From contig JAZLIT010000039.1 in the NCBI GenBank assembly GCA_045617525.1, positions 1-41,073 on the forward strand: DNA of 41,073 nucleotides, in the 5' to 3' direction. The notes beneath the pieces are model-generated. The model was not told the origin of the DNA. It searched no databases and saw only the letters and a program-made list of their open reading frames with translations. Of the stretch, positions 23,227 through 31,947 are shown in pieces (within the stretch, counting starts at the first letter, position 1; the number at the start of each line of letters is the position of its first letter). The position numbers were made by a program, and so were the translations under genes. This stretch comes from JAZLIT01 sp045617525 (lineage in GTDB: Bacteria; Bacillota; Bacilli; Bacillales_A; Planococcaceae).

Positions 23227-23562
23227 TTAGTCGATTACTGAATAATGACCATGTTCCATGTTAATGATGTATTCCGGTCTAGGGGGTTTCCCGCCGTGCT
23301 CAGCAATTTTCTTTTTATGGCCTGCAATATGCTCTGGGCTCTTCTCCCACGCCTTCCATGCCTCTTCTGATTCCCAACGAACGATCATCAGAACTTCCTC
23401 TTCACCACGGCGTACATTTTTCACTAAAATCTCACGTCCAATATAGCCTTCACGTTGTTCCATTTTTGATGGACCTTGTTGATCCGGCTTTTTACGGAAA
23501 CGCTCTATAACCTTCTCAGAATTACCTTCAGTTACTGTCCAGCGACGAATTGCTACAAACAT
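23227..23562 (-). CDS. hmoA: Heme-degrading monooxygenase, HmoA-like
   Basis: A 111-residue ABM-fold protein of the HmoA/IsdG type. Marks are the start MFVAIRRWTVTEGNSEKVIERF, the ferredoxin-like core with VLMIVRWESEEAWKAWEKSPEH, and the following His-rich helix (HIAGHKKKIAEHGG). HmoA-type enzymes open heme and release iron in the cytoplasm. Its position next to a siderophore importer fits iron acquisition. AGGAGG precedes the ATG. I found no good Fur box in the 196 bases upstream, only a 12-bp palindrome GCACATATGTGC at 23643-23654, so Fur control is unproven here. Confidence 0.85.
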   Translation of the reverse strand: MFVAIRRWTVTEGNSEKVIERFRKKPDQQGPSKMEQREGYIGREILVKNVRRGEEEVLMIVRWESEEAWKAWEKSPEHIAGHKKKIAEHGGKPPRPEYIINMEHGHYSVID

Positions 23563-23713
23563 ATTAAGTTCCTCCTTTTATATGTAATCAGCTTACCTTA
23601 CTATCCAAATTTATAAAGTGAACCTTCAATAGTGGATTTAACGCACATATGTGCTAATGCCAGTGTTGTAACATAAGCGTCACCCATATATAACCCTAAG
23701 CCCCCTTATTGTT

Positions 23714-23747
23714 AAAAAAGAGCACGTCCCTTTATGAGACATGCTCC
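23714..23747 (-). terminator. Terminator of yclQ
   Basis: Minus-strand stem GAGCATGTC/GGACGTGCTC (23738-23746 with 23720-23729, G-T pairs) followed by TTTTTT. It ends the yclNOPQ unit and lies between yclQ and hmoA. Confidence 0.75.
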
Positions 23748-23758
23748 CTCTTATAAAA

Positions 23759-24784
23759 TTATTTTAATTCATTTAAGATTTCATCTAATTTATCAGACTC
23801 AGTCGTTACACCAAGACTTGAGAAGTACCAGTTAACTCCGTCTAAGTATACGATTTTTCCTTCTTTATAAGCACGAGTTTGCTTGATGATATCGTTTTCG
23901 ATTTCAGCTTTGATTGTTTCTACATCAGACGCTGTACGGTCGACGATAAGTAATACTTCTGGATCTACAGAAAGGATTGACTCATAAGAGAAGTCAGAAC
24001 CGTGAGATGAAGCTGTGATGTCAGTTGTTGAAGGTTTGAAGCCAAAATCATTGTATACGTAAGCGAAACGAGAATCTGGACCGTTATCGAAACCAGATAC
24101 TTTCTTTTCATTGTACATTGCTACTAATGCATTTTCATAACCAGCAGCTTTTGTTTTTACTTCTTCAAGTTTAGCTGTAAGTGCTGATTTAAGTTCTTCT
24201 GCTTTTTCTTCTTTACCGAAGATTTTAGCCCCTAAATCAACGCTTTCAAGAACGCCATCAATGTAATTTTGATTTTCAGAACCAATGAATACTACGTTTG
24301 GAGTAATTTCTAATAATTCTTCATAGAATCCAGATTGACGGCCTGAGATGAAAATTGCATCTGGGTTAGTAGCTGCTACCGCTTCAAAGTCTATATCTTT
24401 TAACGTACCAACGTCAGCAACGCTATCATTTAAATATTTTGCTTTTAAATGTTCTGGGAAGTTTCCTTTACCGCCATTTGCTGCGATACCTACTACACCT
24501 TCAACGCCCAATGCATCAAGTGTGTCTAAGAAACCATAATCAAACACGATAATATTTTTTGGTGTTTCTTTAAATGTTACGTCCGCGAAAGTTACTGATT
24601 TACCTTCTTCAGTTTCACTACCTGGTGATAATGAAGAAACAGTCATTGGAAACGCTGACTCTGTTACTGCTGCACTGTCCTCTGTCTTGTTATCGTCTGT
24701 AGCTGGTGTTGCCTCGTCAGAGTTACATGCCGCTAGCATTAAAGTTAATACCGCTGCCGAAGTTAATACTTTCCAATTTTTCAT
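23759..24784 (-). CDS. yclQ: Iron-siderophore-binding lipoprotein, YclQ-like
   Basis: A 341-residue substrate-binding protein of the cluster A type for ABC iron importers. The signal peptide ends in the lipobox LAAC with the lipidated Cys20, followed by an acidic, Thr/Ala-rich linker and two lobes joined by a long helix, as in the FecB/FhuD/YclQ group. YclQ of B. subtilis binds petrobactin and its catecholate precursors; the same ligand is inferred here from the yclN-O-P-Q gene order and similarity. AGGAGG precedes the ATG. It is 110 bases downstream of yclP and has its own Fur box, so it can be expressed separately and more strongly. Confidence 0.88.
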   Translation of the reverse strand: MKNWKVLTSAAVLTLMLAACNSDEATPATDDNKTEDSAAVTESAFPMTVSSLSPGSETEEGKSVTFADVTFKETPKNIIVFDYGFLDTLDALGVEGVVGIAANGGKGNFPEHLKAKYLNDSVADVGTLKDIDFEAVAATNPDAIFISGRQSGFYEELLEITPNVVFIGSENQNYIDGVLESVDLGAKIFGKEEKAEELKSALTAKLEEVKTKAAGYENALVAMYNEKKVSGFDNGPDSRFAYVYNDFGFKPSTTDITASSHGSDFSYESILSVDPEVLLIVDRTASDVETIKAEIENDIIKQTRAYKEGKIVYLDGVNWYFSSLGVTTESDKLDEILNELK

Positions 24785-24808
24785 TATGAATATTCCTCCT
24801 GAATGTTA

Positions 24809-24843
24809 CACTCTTTTCTAGTTGAGAGTGATAATCGTTTTCA
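24809..24843 (-). promoter_or_regulatory. Fur box and hairpin upstream of yclQ
   Basis: TGAAAACGATTATCA on the minus strand (24829-24843) matches the 15-base Fur core TGATAATGATTATCA at 13 positions. It overlaps one arm of a CACTCT/AGAGTG hairpin (24809-24830) ahead of the AGGAGG site. This gives yclQ an iron-regulated control region separate from that of yclN. Confidence 0.65.
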
Positions 24844-24894
24844 TTTACTTATGTTAGTTTATACCAATCGTTTTTGAATTGTCAAATAATATTT

Positions 24895-25659
24895 TTAATG
24901 GGAATTAAAATACACACAAATTCGGCATCCATCTTGTTCTTGTACAGGGATATGCATATCATAAATATCACGTAATGCTTCAGAATTTATGATTTCTTTT
25001 GTTGGACCATCTTTTACTAGACGTCCGTTTTTCAGCGCAACAATACGATCTGAATATACAGAAGCAAAGTTAATATCATGTAATACGATTACGACAGTCT
25101 TCCCTAATTCATCAACAAGTTTACGTAAAATTTTCATAATCTGAACAGAGTGCTTCATGTCTAAGTTATTCAATGGTTCATCCAGTAAAATATATTCTGT
25201 ATCTTGCGCAATAACCATCGAGATAAATGCACGCTGCTTTTGACCACCAGATAGCTCATCTAAAAACTTATCCTGCATATCCGTTAAATTCAGGTACTCT
25301 AATGCTTGATCAACAAGCTTTTCATCCTCAGGCGTTAAACGACCCTTTGAATAGGGATAGCGCCCAAATGACACTAATTCACGAATTGTTAAACGAACAT
25401 TTAAATGATTCGCTTGTTTTAAAATTGCAACACGCTTCGCAAAAGCATCTGACTTCATTTTCTTTACGTCAGTTTGATCTAAAAATACTTCCCCTGTATC
25501 TGCATCTAATAAACGGCTAACCATTGATAATAACGTCGATTTTCCAGCACCATTTGGTCCAATAAAAGATGTAATCGCTTTTGGTTGAATTTGTAATGAT
25601 ACATTTTCAACGACTGGCTTTTTCCCGAAACTTTTAGAAAGTCCTTTTATTTCAATCAT
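24895..25659 (-). CDS. yclP: Iron-siderophore ABC transporter ATPase, YclP-like
   Basis: A 254-residue ABC ATPase that powers the yclNO permease. Walker A is GPNGAGKST (residues 34-42), the signature is LSGGQ (136-140), Walker B is YILLDEP (about 156-162), and the switch histidine is in VLHDINFA. The FepC-type tail after residue 220 contains VQEQDGCRICVYF. Its start overlaps the end of yclO by 4 bases (ATGA), so these two are translationally coupled. There is no terminator before yclQ. Confidence 0.94.
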   Translation of the reverse strand: MIEIKGLSKSFGKKPVVENVSLQIQPKAITSFIGPNGAGKSTLLSMVSRLLDADTGEVFLDQTDVKKMKSDAFAKRVAILKQANHLNVRLTIRELVSFGRYPYSKGRLTPEDEKLVDQALEYLNLTDMQDKFLDELSGGQKQRAFISMVIAQDTEYILLDEPLNNLDMKHSVQIMKILRKLVDELGKTVVIVLHDINFASVYSDRIVALKNGRLVKDGPTKEIINSEALRDIYDMHIPVQEQDGCRICVYFNSH

Positions 25660-26612
25660 TGCGCGTTCCTACTTTCTCTTAATAATAAGTAAATAAAGTA
25701 AATGCCACCGACAAAGTTAATGATTACACTAATTGTCGTACTTAAATGGAATATGTGTTGAACAAGGAATTGACCACCAACTAAGGCTATAATACTTATT
25801 AAACTCGCTCCCACAATTAACACAGAGTGCTTATAGGTAGATAAATATTGATATGCTAAGTTCGATACAATTAATCCTAAAAAAGTGATCGGCCCAACAA
25901 GTGCAGTTGAAGTCGCAATTAACACTGATGATAAGATCAATACTTTTAAAATCATTCTGTCATAATTGACACCTAAGTTTATTGCTGTTTCACGCCCCAA
26001 TGACATAACATCTAGGTCACGCAGCAATCGGTACCCATAAATAAAGGCTATAATGAGTATGATGGCTGACAGCAACACGAGTTCAGATTTTACATTATTA
26101 AAGCTAGCAAATAATCGCGTCTGTAAACTATCATATTCAACCGGGTCAATAATTACTTGAAGGAACGTTACTAAACTTCCTAATAGAGTTCCTATAATCA
26201 TCCCTGCTAATAAAAGTAAGAAAATCGGATGCTTATCTGCTCTGAATAGGAATCGGTATAGTATTAATGCAAAAAGGATCATTGCGATAATTGCGACACC
26301 AAAGTTTAAATAACGATTAACCACAAAAATCGAAGCAGTACCTAACGAGAAGAAAATAAGCGTCTGAACCACTTCATACATTGAATCCACACCCATTACA
26401 GATGGGGTTAATAGTCGATTATGAGTAACTGTTTGGAACGTCACGGATGCATAAGCAATCGCAATTCCTGTGATGATCATTGCAGCTGCACGAATTACAC
26501 GTTTTGGAAATGCGTAGCTAAAGCCACCTTGAATATTGTATAGACAGAATAATAAGATAGAGGCAATCGCAATTACACCTAAAATAATTAACTTCGTACT
26601 ATTTTTTCGCAT
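25656..26612 (-). CDS. yclO: Iron-siderophore ABC transporter permease, YclO-like
   Basis: A 318-residue FecCD-family permease with eight to ten membrane helices. The signature region MSLGRETAINLGVNYDRM, which contacts the ATPase, and LVGPITFLGLIVSNLAYQYL are typical. It should form a heterodimer with YclN in the cytoplasmic membrane. It overlaps yclN by 14 bases upstream and yclP by 4 bases downstream, so the three are one translation-coupled unit. Confidence 0.93.
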   Translation of the reverse strand: MRKNSTKLIILGVIAIASILLFCLYNIQGGFSYAFPKRVIRAAAMIITGIAIAYASVTFQTVTHNRLLTPSVMGVDSMYEVVQTLIFFSLGTASIFVVNRYLNFGVAIIAMILFALILYRFLFRADKHPIFLLLLAGMIIGTLLGSLVTFLQVIIDPVEYDSLQTRLFASFNNVKSELVLLSAIILIIAFIYGYRLLRDLDVMSLGRETAINLGVNYDRMILKVLILSSVLIATSTALVGPITFLGLIVSNLAYQYLSTYKHSVLIVGASLISIIALVGGQFLVQHIFHLSTTISVIINFVGGIYFIYLLLRESRNAQ

Positions 26613-27555
26613 ATGCTTTCCCCCTAAATAACATCACTAAGAAGATTGCACTACCAATCACCGCGACTGTTGTGTTTACCGGAATTTCAAAAGGATGAAC
26701 AATTAATCGGCTGATAATATCACAGAAAAGTAAGAAGGCCATTCCCATGAACATCGTATGTGGAATTGTTTTACGTAAATTATCTCCCATATAAAGAGAC
26801 ACGATATTTGGCACGATTAATCCTAAAAACGGAATAACTCCAACAGTAAGTACGACAGTAGTAGAAATAACTGCCACAATGACTAAACCAATATTTAATA
26901 CAGTTCTATAGCTTAACCCTAAATTTTTCGCGAAATCTTCACCTAAGCCGGCCACTGTAAATTTATTGGCATATATGTAGGCAATAATTATCGCTGGAAC
27001 AGCAACATAAAGTAACTCATAGCGTCCAGAAACAACTAATGTAAAACTTCCTAGGAAGAAAGATTGCACGTTTTGTAAAATGTCCGCTTCATATGCTAAA
27101 AATGTCGTAATAGCTCCTAAAATATTTCCGTACATAATCCCAATTAGAGGCACGAAAATAACATCCTTAAATTTAATTCGCTCAAGTAATTGCATGAAAA
27201 TGAACGTTCCTACTAATGCAAAGGCAAAGCTAAAGAAAATTTGCTGTGTATACGTTACATTTGTGAAGAACAGCATTGAAATTACAACACCTAATTTAGC
27301 TGCATCAAGTGTACCAGCCGTAGTTGGCGACACAAATTTATTACGACTTAACGATTGCATTATTAAGCCCGCAATACTCATCCCTGCTCCCGCTAATAAA
27401 ATTGCCATTAACCTTGGAATGCGGCTCATTAGGAATATTTGTGTTTTATCTGATTCCCAATCAAGCAAATCACTTGGTTTAATATCAATAGCACCTATAA
27501 AAAGCGAAATAAGAGAAAGAATACTAGTTGCTACTATTAATATCCATAATCTCAT
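26599..27555 (-). CDS. yclN: Iron-siderophore ABC transporter permease, YclN-like
   Basis: A 318-residue FecCD-family permease and the first gene of the unit. It shows the family's early motif RIPRLMAILLAGAGMSIAGL, the ATPase-contact segment AGLGEDFAKNLGLSYRTV, and VGVIPFLGLIVPNIVSLYMG. The last 14 bases overlap the next permease. The promoter region upstream (27556-27700) carries a strong Fur box, so repression by iron-loaded Fur is expected. Confidence 0.93.
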   Translation of the reverse strand: MRLWILIVATSILSLISLFIGAIDIKPSDLLDWESDKTQIFLMSRIPRLMAILLAGAGMSIAGLIMQSLSRNKFVSPTTAGTLDAAKLGVVISMLFFTNVTYTQQIFFSFAFALVGTFIFMQLLERIKFKDVIFVPLIGIMYGNILGAITTFLAYEADILQNVQSFFLGSFTLVVSGRYELLYVAVPAIIIAYIYANKFTVAGLGEDFAKNLGLSYRTVLNIGLVIVAVISTTVVLTVGVIPFLGLIVPNIVSLYMGDNLRKTIPHTMFMGMAFLLFCDIISRLIVHPFEIPVNTTVAVIGSAIFLVMLFRGKAYAKK

Positions 27556-27592
27556 TTTTAATCCCCATATTTTTATATTCTCAACATTTTAT

Positions 27593-27678
27593 TGATAACG
27601 ATTATCATTGCCGAGTTCGTCTTTCATTATAAACAACAGACTACATAAAATCAACTTTCTCACTGAGAATGAGAATCA
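27593..27678 (-). promoter_or_regulatory. Two Fur-box-like sites upstream of yclN
   Basis: TGATAACGATTATCA (27593-27607) matches the Fur core TGATAATGATTATCA at 14 of 15 positions; TGAGAATGAGAATCA (27664-27678) matches at 12 or 13. A third feature is an AATGAGAA/TTCTCATT dyad (27742-27768). The remainder of the 362-base gap holds a terminator (27845-27911) and no gene that I can see. Confidence 0.75.
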
Positions 27679-27844
27679 AAATAACACACAAAAACAATTA
27701 AAATCGAGTGATTTCGAGCATTTTCTATACATGCATTAAGAAATGAGAATTCGAAAAATTTTCTCATTATTTCACACAAATTATCATACTTATAATTTTA
27801 ATTTCCACTATTATCAATTGACACTTCCGCAACTTATAATCTCA

Positions 27845-27911
27845 CAAAAAAAAGCTCCCTTTTTTACTTAACACGCCCGATAAATGGGCGATTTAAGCTA
27901 AAAGGAAGCTT
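27845..27911 (-). terminator. Terminator of the racemase gene
   Basis: A long composite minus-strand hairpin: outer AAGCTTCCTTTT/AAAAGGGAGCTT, then CTTAA/TTAAG, then CGCCC/GGGCG, closing at about 27852-27911 and followed by TTTTTTTT. It starts 7 bases after the stop codon. Confidence 0.8.
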
Positions 27912-27917
27912 ATTTTC

Positions 27918-29042
27918 TTAGAAAAGAGTTTTGGGTGTCGTAATTGTTTCTTTCTGTATGGAAGCTTTCTCAATTGCTGCTCGATTTATTGCATAACCAA
28001 TACCGATACTAGTTGGAACTTGTATTTCACCCTTCGCTACAGTAACTTCAGGATAAATAATATCTTCGTCCCAATACCTACTTGAAGCAGCAGTATCTCC
28101 AGGCATCGTAAAGCCAGGTAATGACGTAATGGCCACATTATGTGCGCGTCCAATACCGGCCTCCAGCATACCACCACACCATACCGCGATCTGATTTGCT
28201 ACGCAAAGATCATGTATTTTTATCGCCTCACTAATGCCGCCAACACGCCCGATTTTAATATTAATAACCTGACAGCTGCCAAGAGTAATCGCGCTCCTTG
28301 CATCGTTATAGGAGCAAATACTTTCATCCAAGCAAACAGGCGTATTAATTTGCTTTTGCAATATTGCATGATCTGCGATATCATCCTGCGCTAACGGCTG
28401 CTCTATCATCATCAGATTAAACTCATCGAGCTGTTTAAGTACATCAATATCCTCCAAAGTATAAGCGGAATTTGCATCTACCATTAACGGAATCTCGCCA
28501 AAACGCTCACGTATTGCACGAACGACCTCTACATCCCAGCCTGGTTTAATTTTAATTTTGATACGCTTATAGCCTTCGTTTAAAAATTTACCAACGACCT
28601 GTAGCTGCTTTTCAATTGTCTCTTCAATACCGATACTAATACCTACATCAATTGCCTTTTGCGTTCCACCGATTGCCTCAGCTAACGAGACTTTTTTTAG
28701 CTGCGCGTAAATATCCCAAACCGCTCCCTCAATAGAAGCTTTGGCCATTTGATTACGACGAATCGAGCTAAAAATTTGGCTCACCTCATTTGGATGCTCT
28801 AGCTCTTTATTTAATAAGAGTGGAACGAGAAAACTACGTAGCATATGTAGTGAGGTCTCAACCGTTTCCTCTGTATACCAAGGCGCTTCAAAGGCCACGC
28901 CCTCACCCCAACCTACAACTCCACTCTCATCTACTACTTCTATAATATAAAATTTCTTATTATGAACGGTCCCAAAACTTGTTGTAAAAGGACTTTTCAT
29001 TTTCTTTTCAAGCGTATAAATATGGACTTCCGTAATTTTCAT
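27918..29042 (-). CDS. N-succinylamino acid racemase / o-succinylbenzoate synthase family enzyme
   Basis: A 374-residue enolase-superfamily enzyme of the MenC/NSAR branch. The catalytic residues sit where they do in the characterised Amycolatopsis enzyme: Lys162 and Lys164 (KIK in IKIKIKPGWD), metal ligands Asp189, Glu214 and Asp239, and Lys263 in NIKIGRVGG. GGMLEAGIGRAHN is a further family mark. Members can make o-succinylbenzoate for menaquinone, racemise N-succinylamino acids, or both. The preceding gene encodes a COG3375-type acyltransferase 12 bases upstream and no men genes are near. This favours the N-succinylamino acid route, but menaquinone synthesis is not excluded. The ATG is preceded by a GAGGGG-like site. 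Confidence 0.85.
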   Translation of the reverse strand: MKITEVHIYTLEKKMKSPFTTSFGTVHNKKFYIIEVVDESGVVGWGEGVAFEAPWYTEETVETSLHMLRSFLVPLLLNKELEHPNEVSQIFSSIRRNQMAKASIEGAVWDIYAQLKKVSLAEAIGGTQKAIDVGISIGIEETIEKQLQVVGKFLNEGYKRIKIKIKPGWDVEVVRAIRERFGEIPLMVDANSAYTLEDIDVLKQLDEFNLMMIEQPLAQDDIADHAILQKQINTPVCLDESICSYNDARSAITLGSCQVINIKIGRVGGISEAIKIHDLCVANQIAVWCGGMLEAGIGRAHNVAITSLPGFTMPGDTAASSRYWDEDIIYPEVTVAKGEIQVPTSIGIGYAINRAAIEKASIQKETITTPKTLF

Positions 29043-29054
29043 GCATATGCCCCT

Positions 29055-29888
29055 CTAAATCGCAATTAATGCCTTTTTAACGAATACATACGTATTAACA
29101 TCTTCATTTTTTCGCACAAGCTGTACAACTGAATACCCTTGGCTAAATAGTGTTGTAAAAATTTTGCGTGTTTTATAGCGCCAATCTTCAGCTAATTCCG
29201 GGCTCATCACTTTTAACTTTTGGAAATGAGTTGGGACGGGTAAAAGGTATGAATCCTTATTGTAAGAAAGATTACTATCAAATTGATTAGCAAAATCTAG
29301 AACTGGCAACCCTTCTACTGTTTTTTCCCAGGAAATAATCTCATCTGCTTCATACATTAATTCTTCAATCTGTTCATCCCAACGTAAGTAATCTGAATCG
29401 TTTAAATACCATTCAATGAAAATTCGATCTGTCGGTAAATCAATATTGAACGGATCCAACTGCTCACCGTAAAAATTCGGAATATATTGGTTCGCATAGG
29501 TGCGAAGTTTCGTGAAATTTAAATAGGCACTTCTTGATTCGAGCGGATCAAATACCCATAGGCATTTTTGATACCCTGCTTCTAGTGCGTATTCTCTTAA
29601 ATGTGTTTTTAATAGTTCACCTATACCGATTTCACGGAATTTACGTTTTACTCCGAGGATTAACGAATATAAATACGCTTGCCCATTACTAAAACCGGGA
29701 AAGGCATAGTTAATTCCAACAAGCTCGCTATCCTTATAGGCACCTAAAATAATGCCCCCATTATTATTAGCCGCAATTAATTGAGTATCTGGTATCGCAT
29801 TGCGATTCCAAATTTCTTGCTCTAATAATTGCATGTCTTGAAGCTGTTCAATTGTTTGAATTCGTTTTACTACGATTTGCTCTAACAT
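29055..29888 (-). CDS. GNAT-superfamily acyltransferase, COG3375-like
   Basis: A 277-residue protein with a GNAT core in its first half: the region around GVKRKFREIGIGELLKTHLREYA is the acyl-CoA pyrophosphate-binding loop and helix. A second domain follows, with FDPLESRSAYLNFTKL, as in COG3375 proteins. In Geobacillus a homologue was described as a D-amino acid N-succinyltransferase working with an N-succinylamino acid racemase; the 12-base spacing to that gene here supports the same pairing. The longest frame starts at 29957 without a ribosome binding site, while AAGGA lies 9 bases before the ATG at 29886-29888. An extended -10 (TG-T-TATACT, 29994-29999 on the minus strand) lies upstream. 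Confidence 0.78.
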   Translation of the reverse strand: MLEQIVVKRIQTIEQLQDMQLLEQEIWNRNAIPDTQLIAANNNGGIILGAYKDSELVGINYAFPGFSNGQAYLYSLILGVKRKFREIGIGELLKTHLREYALEAGYQKCLWVFDPLESRSAYLNFTKLRTYANQYIPNFYGEQLDPFNIDLPTDRIFIEWYLNDSDYLRWDEQIEELMYEADEIISWEKTVEGLPVLDFANQFDSNLSYNKDSYLLPVPTHFQKLKVMSPELAEDWRYKTRKIFTTLFSQGYSVVQLVRKNEDVNTYVFVKKALIAI

Positions 29889-30103
29889 TGCTTCACGTCC
29901 TTCTCTTCTTGAGATTAATGGCCTAACTAATAATAAGGTTGAGATAAAAAAGTACATGTTAATCAGGATAAGTAAGAATTACCCATTAAAAACAGTATAA
30001 CAAACCCTCTTTATTCTATTGCCCTTTTTCTAAAAATTAAACCAAAAGTTGTGAAAATAACTGACATACTTTTTATATTTATATAGAAGAAAGTGCCTTC
30101 AAT

Positions 30104-30142
30104 AAAAAAAAGAGGTATTCGAAATGAATCGAATACCTCTTT
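30104..30142 (-). terminator. Terminator of dtpT
   Basis: Perfect 14-bp stem AAAGAGGTATTCGA/TCGAATACCTCTTT (30109-30122 with 30129-30142), followed on the minus strand by a T run. Confidence 0.8.
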
Positions 30143-30151
30143 GAACTACTA

Positions 30152-31636
30152 TTATTTAATTCCGCGCATTGCACGTGAAATGATTGGGCTGATGAATAAT
30201 AAAATTACACCAAGTAAAATTGAAAATCCACCAAGTACACCAAAGTACATTGTTTCAGAAACTACTTCATACACACGAACTAATTGTGCATTGATAGCAG
30301 ATGCAGCAGCTGAAGCCAAGAACCAAAGTGCCATTGTTTGACCAGCAAAAGCTCGTGGTGCAAGCTTCGTAGTTGCTGATAATCCAACTGGAGAAAGTAA
30401 TAATTCACCTAATACTACTAAGAAGAATGAACCTACTACCCATAATGGATTTACTAATGAGCCTGCAGGTGTTAATGCAATTGCAGCGATCATAAGTAAG
30501 AATGACGCACCTGAGAAGAATAACGATAACGCGAATTTCTTAGGCGTCGATGGACCACGGTCAGCCATTTTAGTCCACATAATCGCAAAGATTGGAGCCA
30601 TTGCGATGATGAATAATGGATTTAATGATTGGAACCATGCAGCTGGAATATCAAATCCACCTAAAGTTAAGTTTGTACGTGTATCTACGAATGTTGCAAG
30701 GATTGTTGCTGATTGATCAGCAATCGCCCAGAACATTACCGCACAGATGAATAATGGAATATAAGCTAGTAAACGAGATTTCTCGTCTTCATTTGTTTTT
30801 GGACTACGGTACATGAATGCGATGAAGCATGTCGGAATTAAGATACCTAAAGTCGTAATTAATAATGAGAAGTTTTCGATTGTTAAATTACCTGTTGAGT
30901 AAGCAACAAGGCCTAAAACTACAAGAACAACTGTTGAAATACTAAATATTAACGCTGTACGTTTACCTTCACCCGGTAATAATGGGTTTGTTGGTTGTAC
31001 ACCAGCTAAACCTAGGTTTTTCTTCGATAACACAAAGATTACTAACCCAATGAACATACCTACTGCAGCGATTGCGAAACCGAAGTGGAAGCCATATTTC
31101 TCTTGTGTCCAACCTACTAGTAAAGGTGATATGAATGCACCCATGTTGATCCCCATGTAGAAAATAGAGAATCCTGAATCACGACGTGGGTCATTTGCAG
31201 AGTACATATCCCCTACAACAGATGATACGTTTGGTTTTAATAAGCCTGTACCAATAATGATGAATACCATTGATACATACAGTGAAGTAACGCCACCTGG
31301 AAGTGACAGTGCAATATGACCACCCATGATCATTATACCACCGTATAATACAGCCTTCTGTGTTCCTAAAATGCGGTCAGCAAGCCAACCACCGATAATA
31401 CCTGTCATATAAATTAAAGCACCATAAAGCGACATAATAATGTTCGCCTGTGTTCTGTCTAGTCCTAAACCACCATCTTTTACAGCATAGTACATGTAGA
31501 AGATAAGAATTGCGCGCATCCCGTAGTAAGAGAATCTTTCCCAGAATTCAGTGAAGAATAAAGTGAATAATCCTTTAGGATGTCCAATAAACCCTTTTTG
31601 CGGTACGGATTTGACGATTTCTTCTTTGCTAAGCAT
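30152..31636 (-). CDS. dtpT: Proton-dependent oligopeptide transporter (POT), DtpT-like
   Basis: A 494-residue membrane protein of the POT/PTR2 family, which imports di- and tripeptides with protons. The proton-coupling motif ExxERFxYY is present as Glu30 to Tyr38 (TEFWERFSYYG). The second signature is GGWLADRILGTQKAVLYGG and the third is FSIFYMGINMGAFISPLL. Fourteen helices are plausible. It is monocistronic, with a terminator. The upstream region holds a CodY-like box (31786-31800) and a GACAGCTGTC palindrome (31694-31703). Confidence 0.93.
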   Translation of the reverse strand: MLSKEEIVKSVPQKGFIGHPKGLFTLFFTEFWERFSYYGMRAILIFYMYYAVKDGGLGLDRTQANIIMSLYGALIYMTGIIGGWLADRILGTQKAVLYGGIMIMGGHIALSLPGGVTSLYVSMVFIIIGTGLLKPNVSSVVGDMYSANDPRRDSGFSIFYMGINMGAFISPLLVGWTQEKYGFHFGFAIAAVGMFIGLVIFVLSKKNLGLAGVQPTNPLLPGEGKRTALIFSISTVVLVVLGLVAYSTGNLTIENFSLLITTLGILIPTCFIAFMYRSPKTNEDEKSRLLAYIPLFICAVMFWAIADQSATILATFVDTRTNLTLGGFDIPAAWFQSLNPLFIIAMAPIFAIMWTKMADRGPSTPKKFALSLFFSGASFLLMIAAIALTPAGSLVNPLWVVGSFFLVVLGELLLSPVGLSATTKLAPRAFAGQTMALWFLASAAASAINAQLVRVYEVVSETMYFGVLGGFSILLGVILLFISPIISRAMRGIK

Positions 31637-31785
31637 GAAAATACCCTCTTCCGTTTATATTATTATTTCATTTGTCAAATAATTCTAAATATAGACAGCT
31701 GTCCTCTCTAGAAAAATTAACACTTCATTACATTAAAGGATTTCTGATTATTATGCAAGTATTATTTTTTTATTTTAATATTGTA

Positions 31786-31800
31786 TATTTTCAGAAAAAA
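31786..31800. promoter_or_regulatory. CodY-box-like sequence upstream of dtpT
   Basis: TATTTTCAGAAAAAA matches the CodY consensus AATTTTCWGAAAATT at 12 of 15 positions, with the inner 11 bases exact. It lies 150 bases upstream of dtpT. CodY represses peptide uptake genes in several Firmicutes when branched-chain amino acids are plentiful. Confidence 0.4.
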
Positions 31801-31947
31801 CAGATATTATTACTATTTTTTAGATAATTCTATAATATCGAATAATGAAAAGCCGTTTCGATATTGCAAAATTCATATTATTCCCATATTCTCCGAGCAT
31901 ATCTCTTTTGTTCTCCAATAAAACTTTACGATGGTAAAATTTTATCG

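Noticed and set aside
27080..27595. A 171-codon plus-strand frame opposite yclN
   Set aside because: Antisense shadow of a permease gene; the composition reflects complementary hydrophobic codons and there is no start signal.
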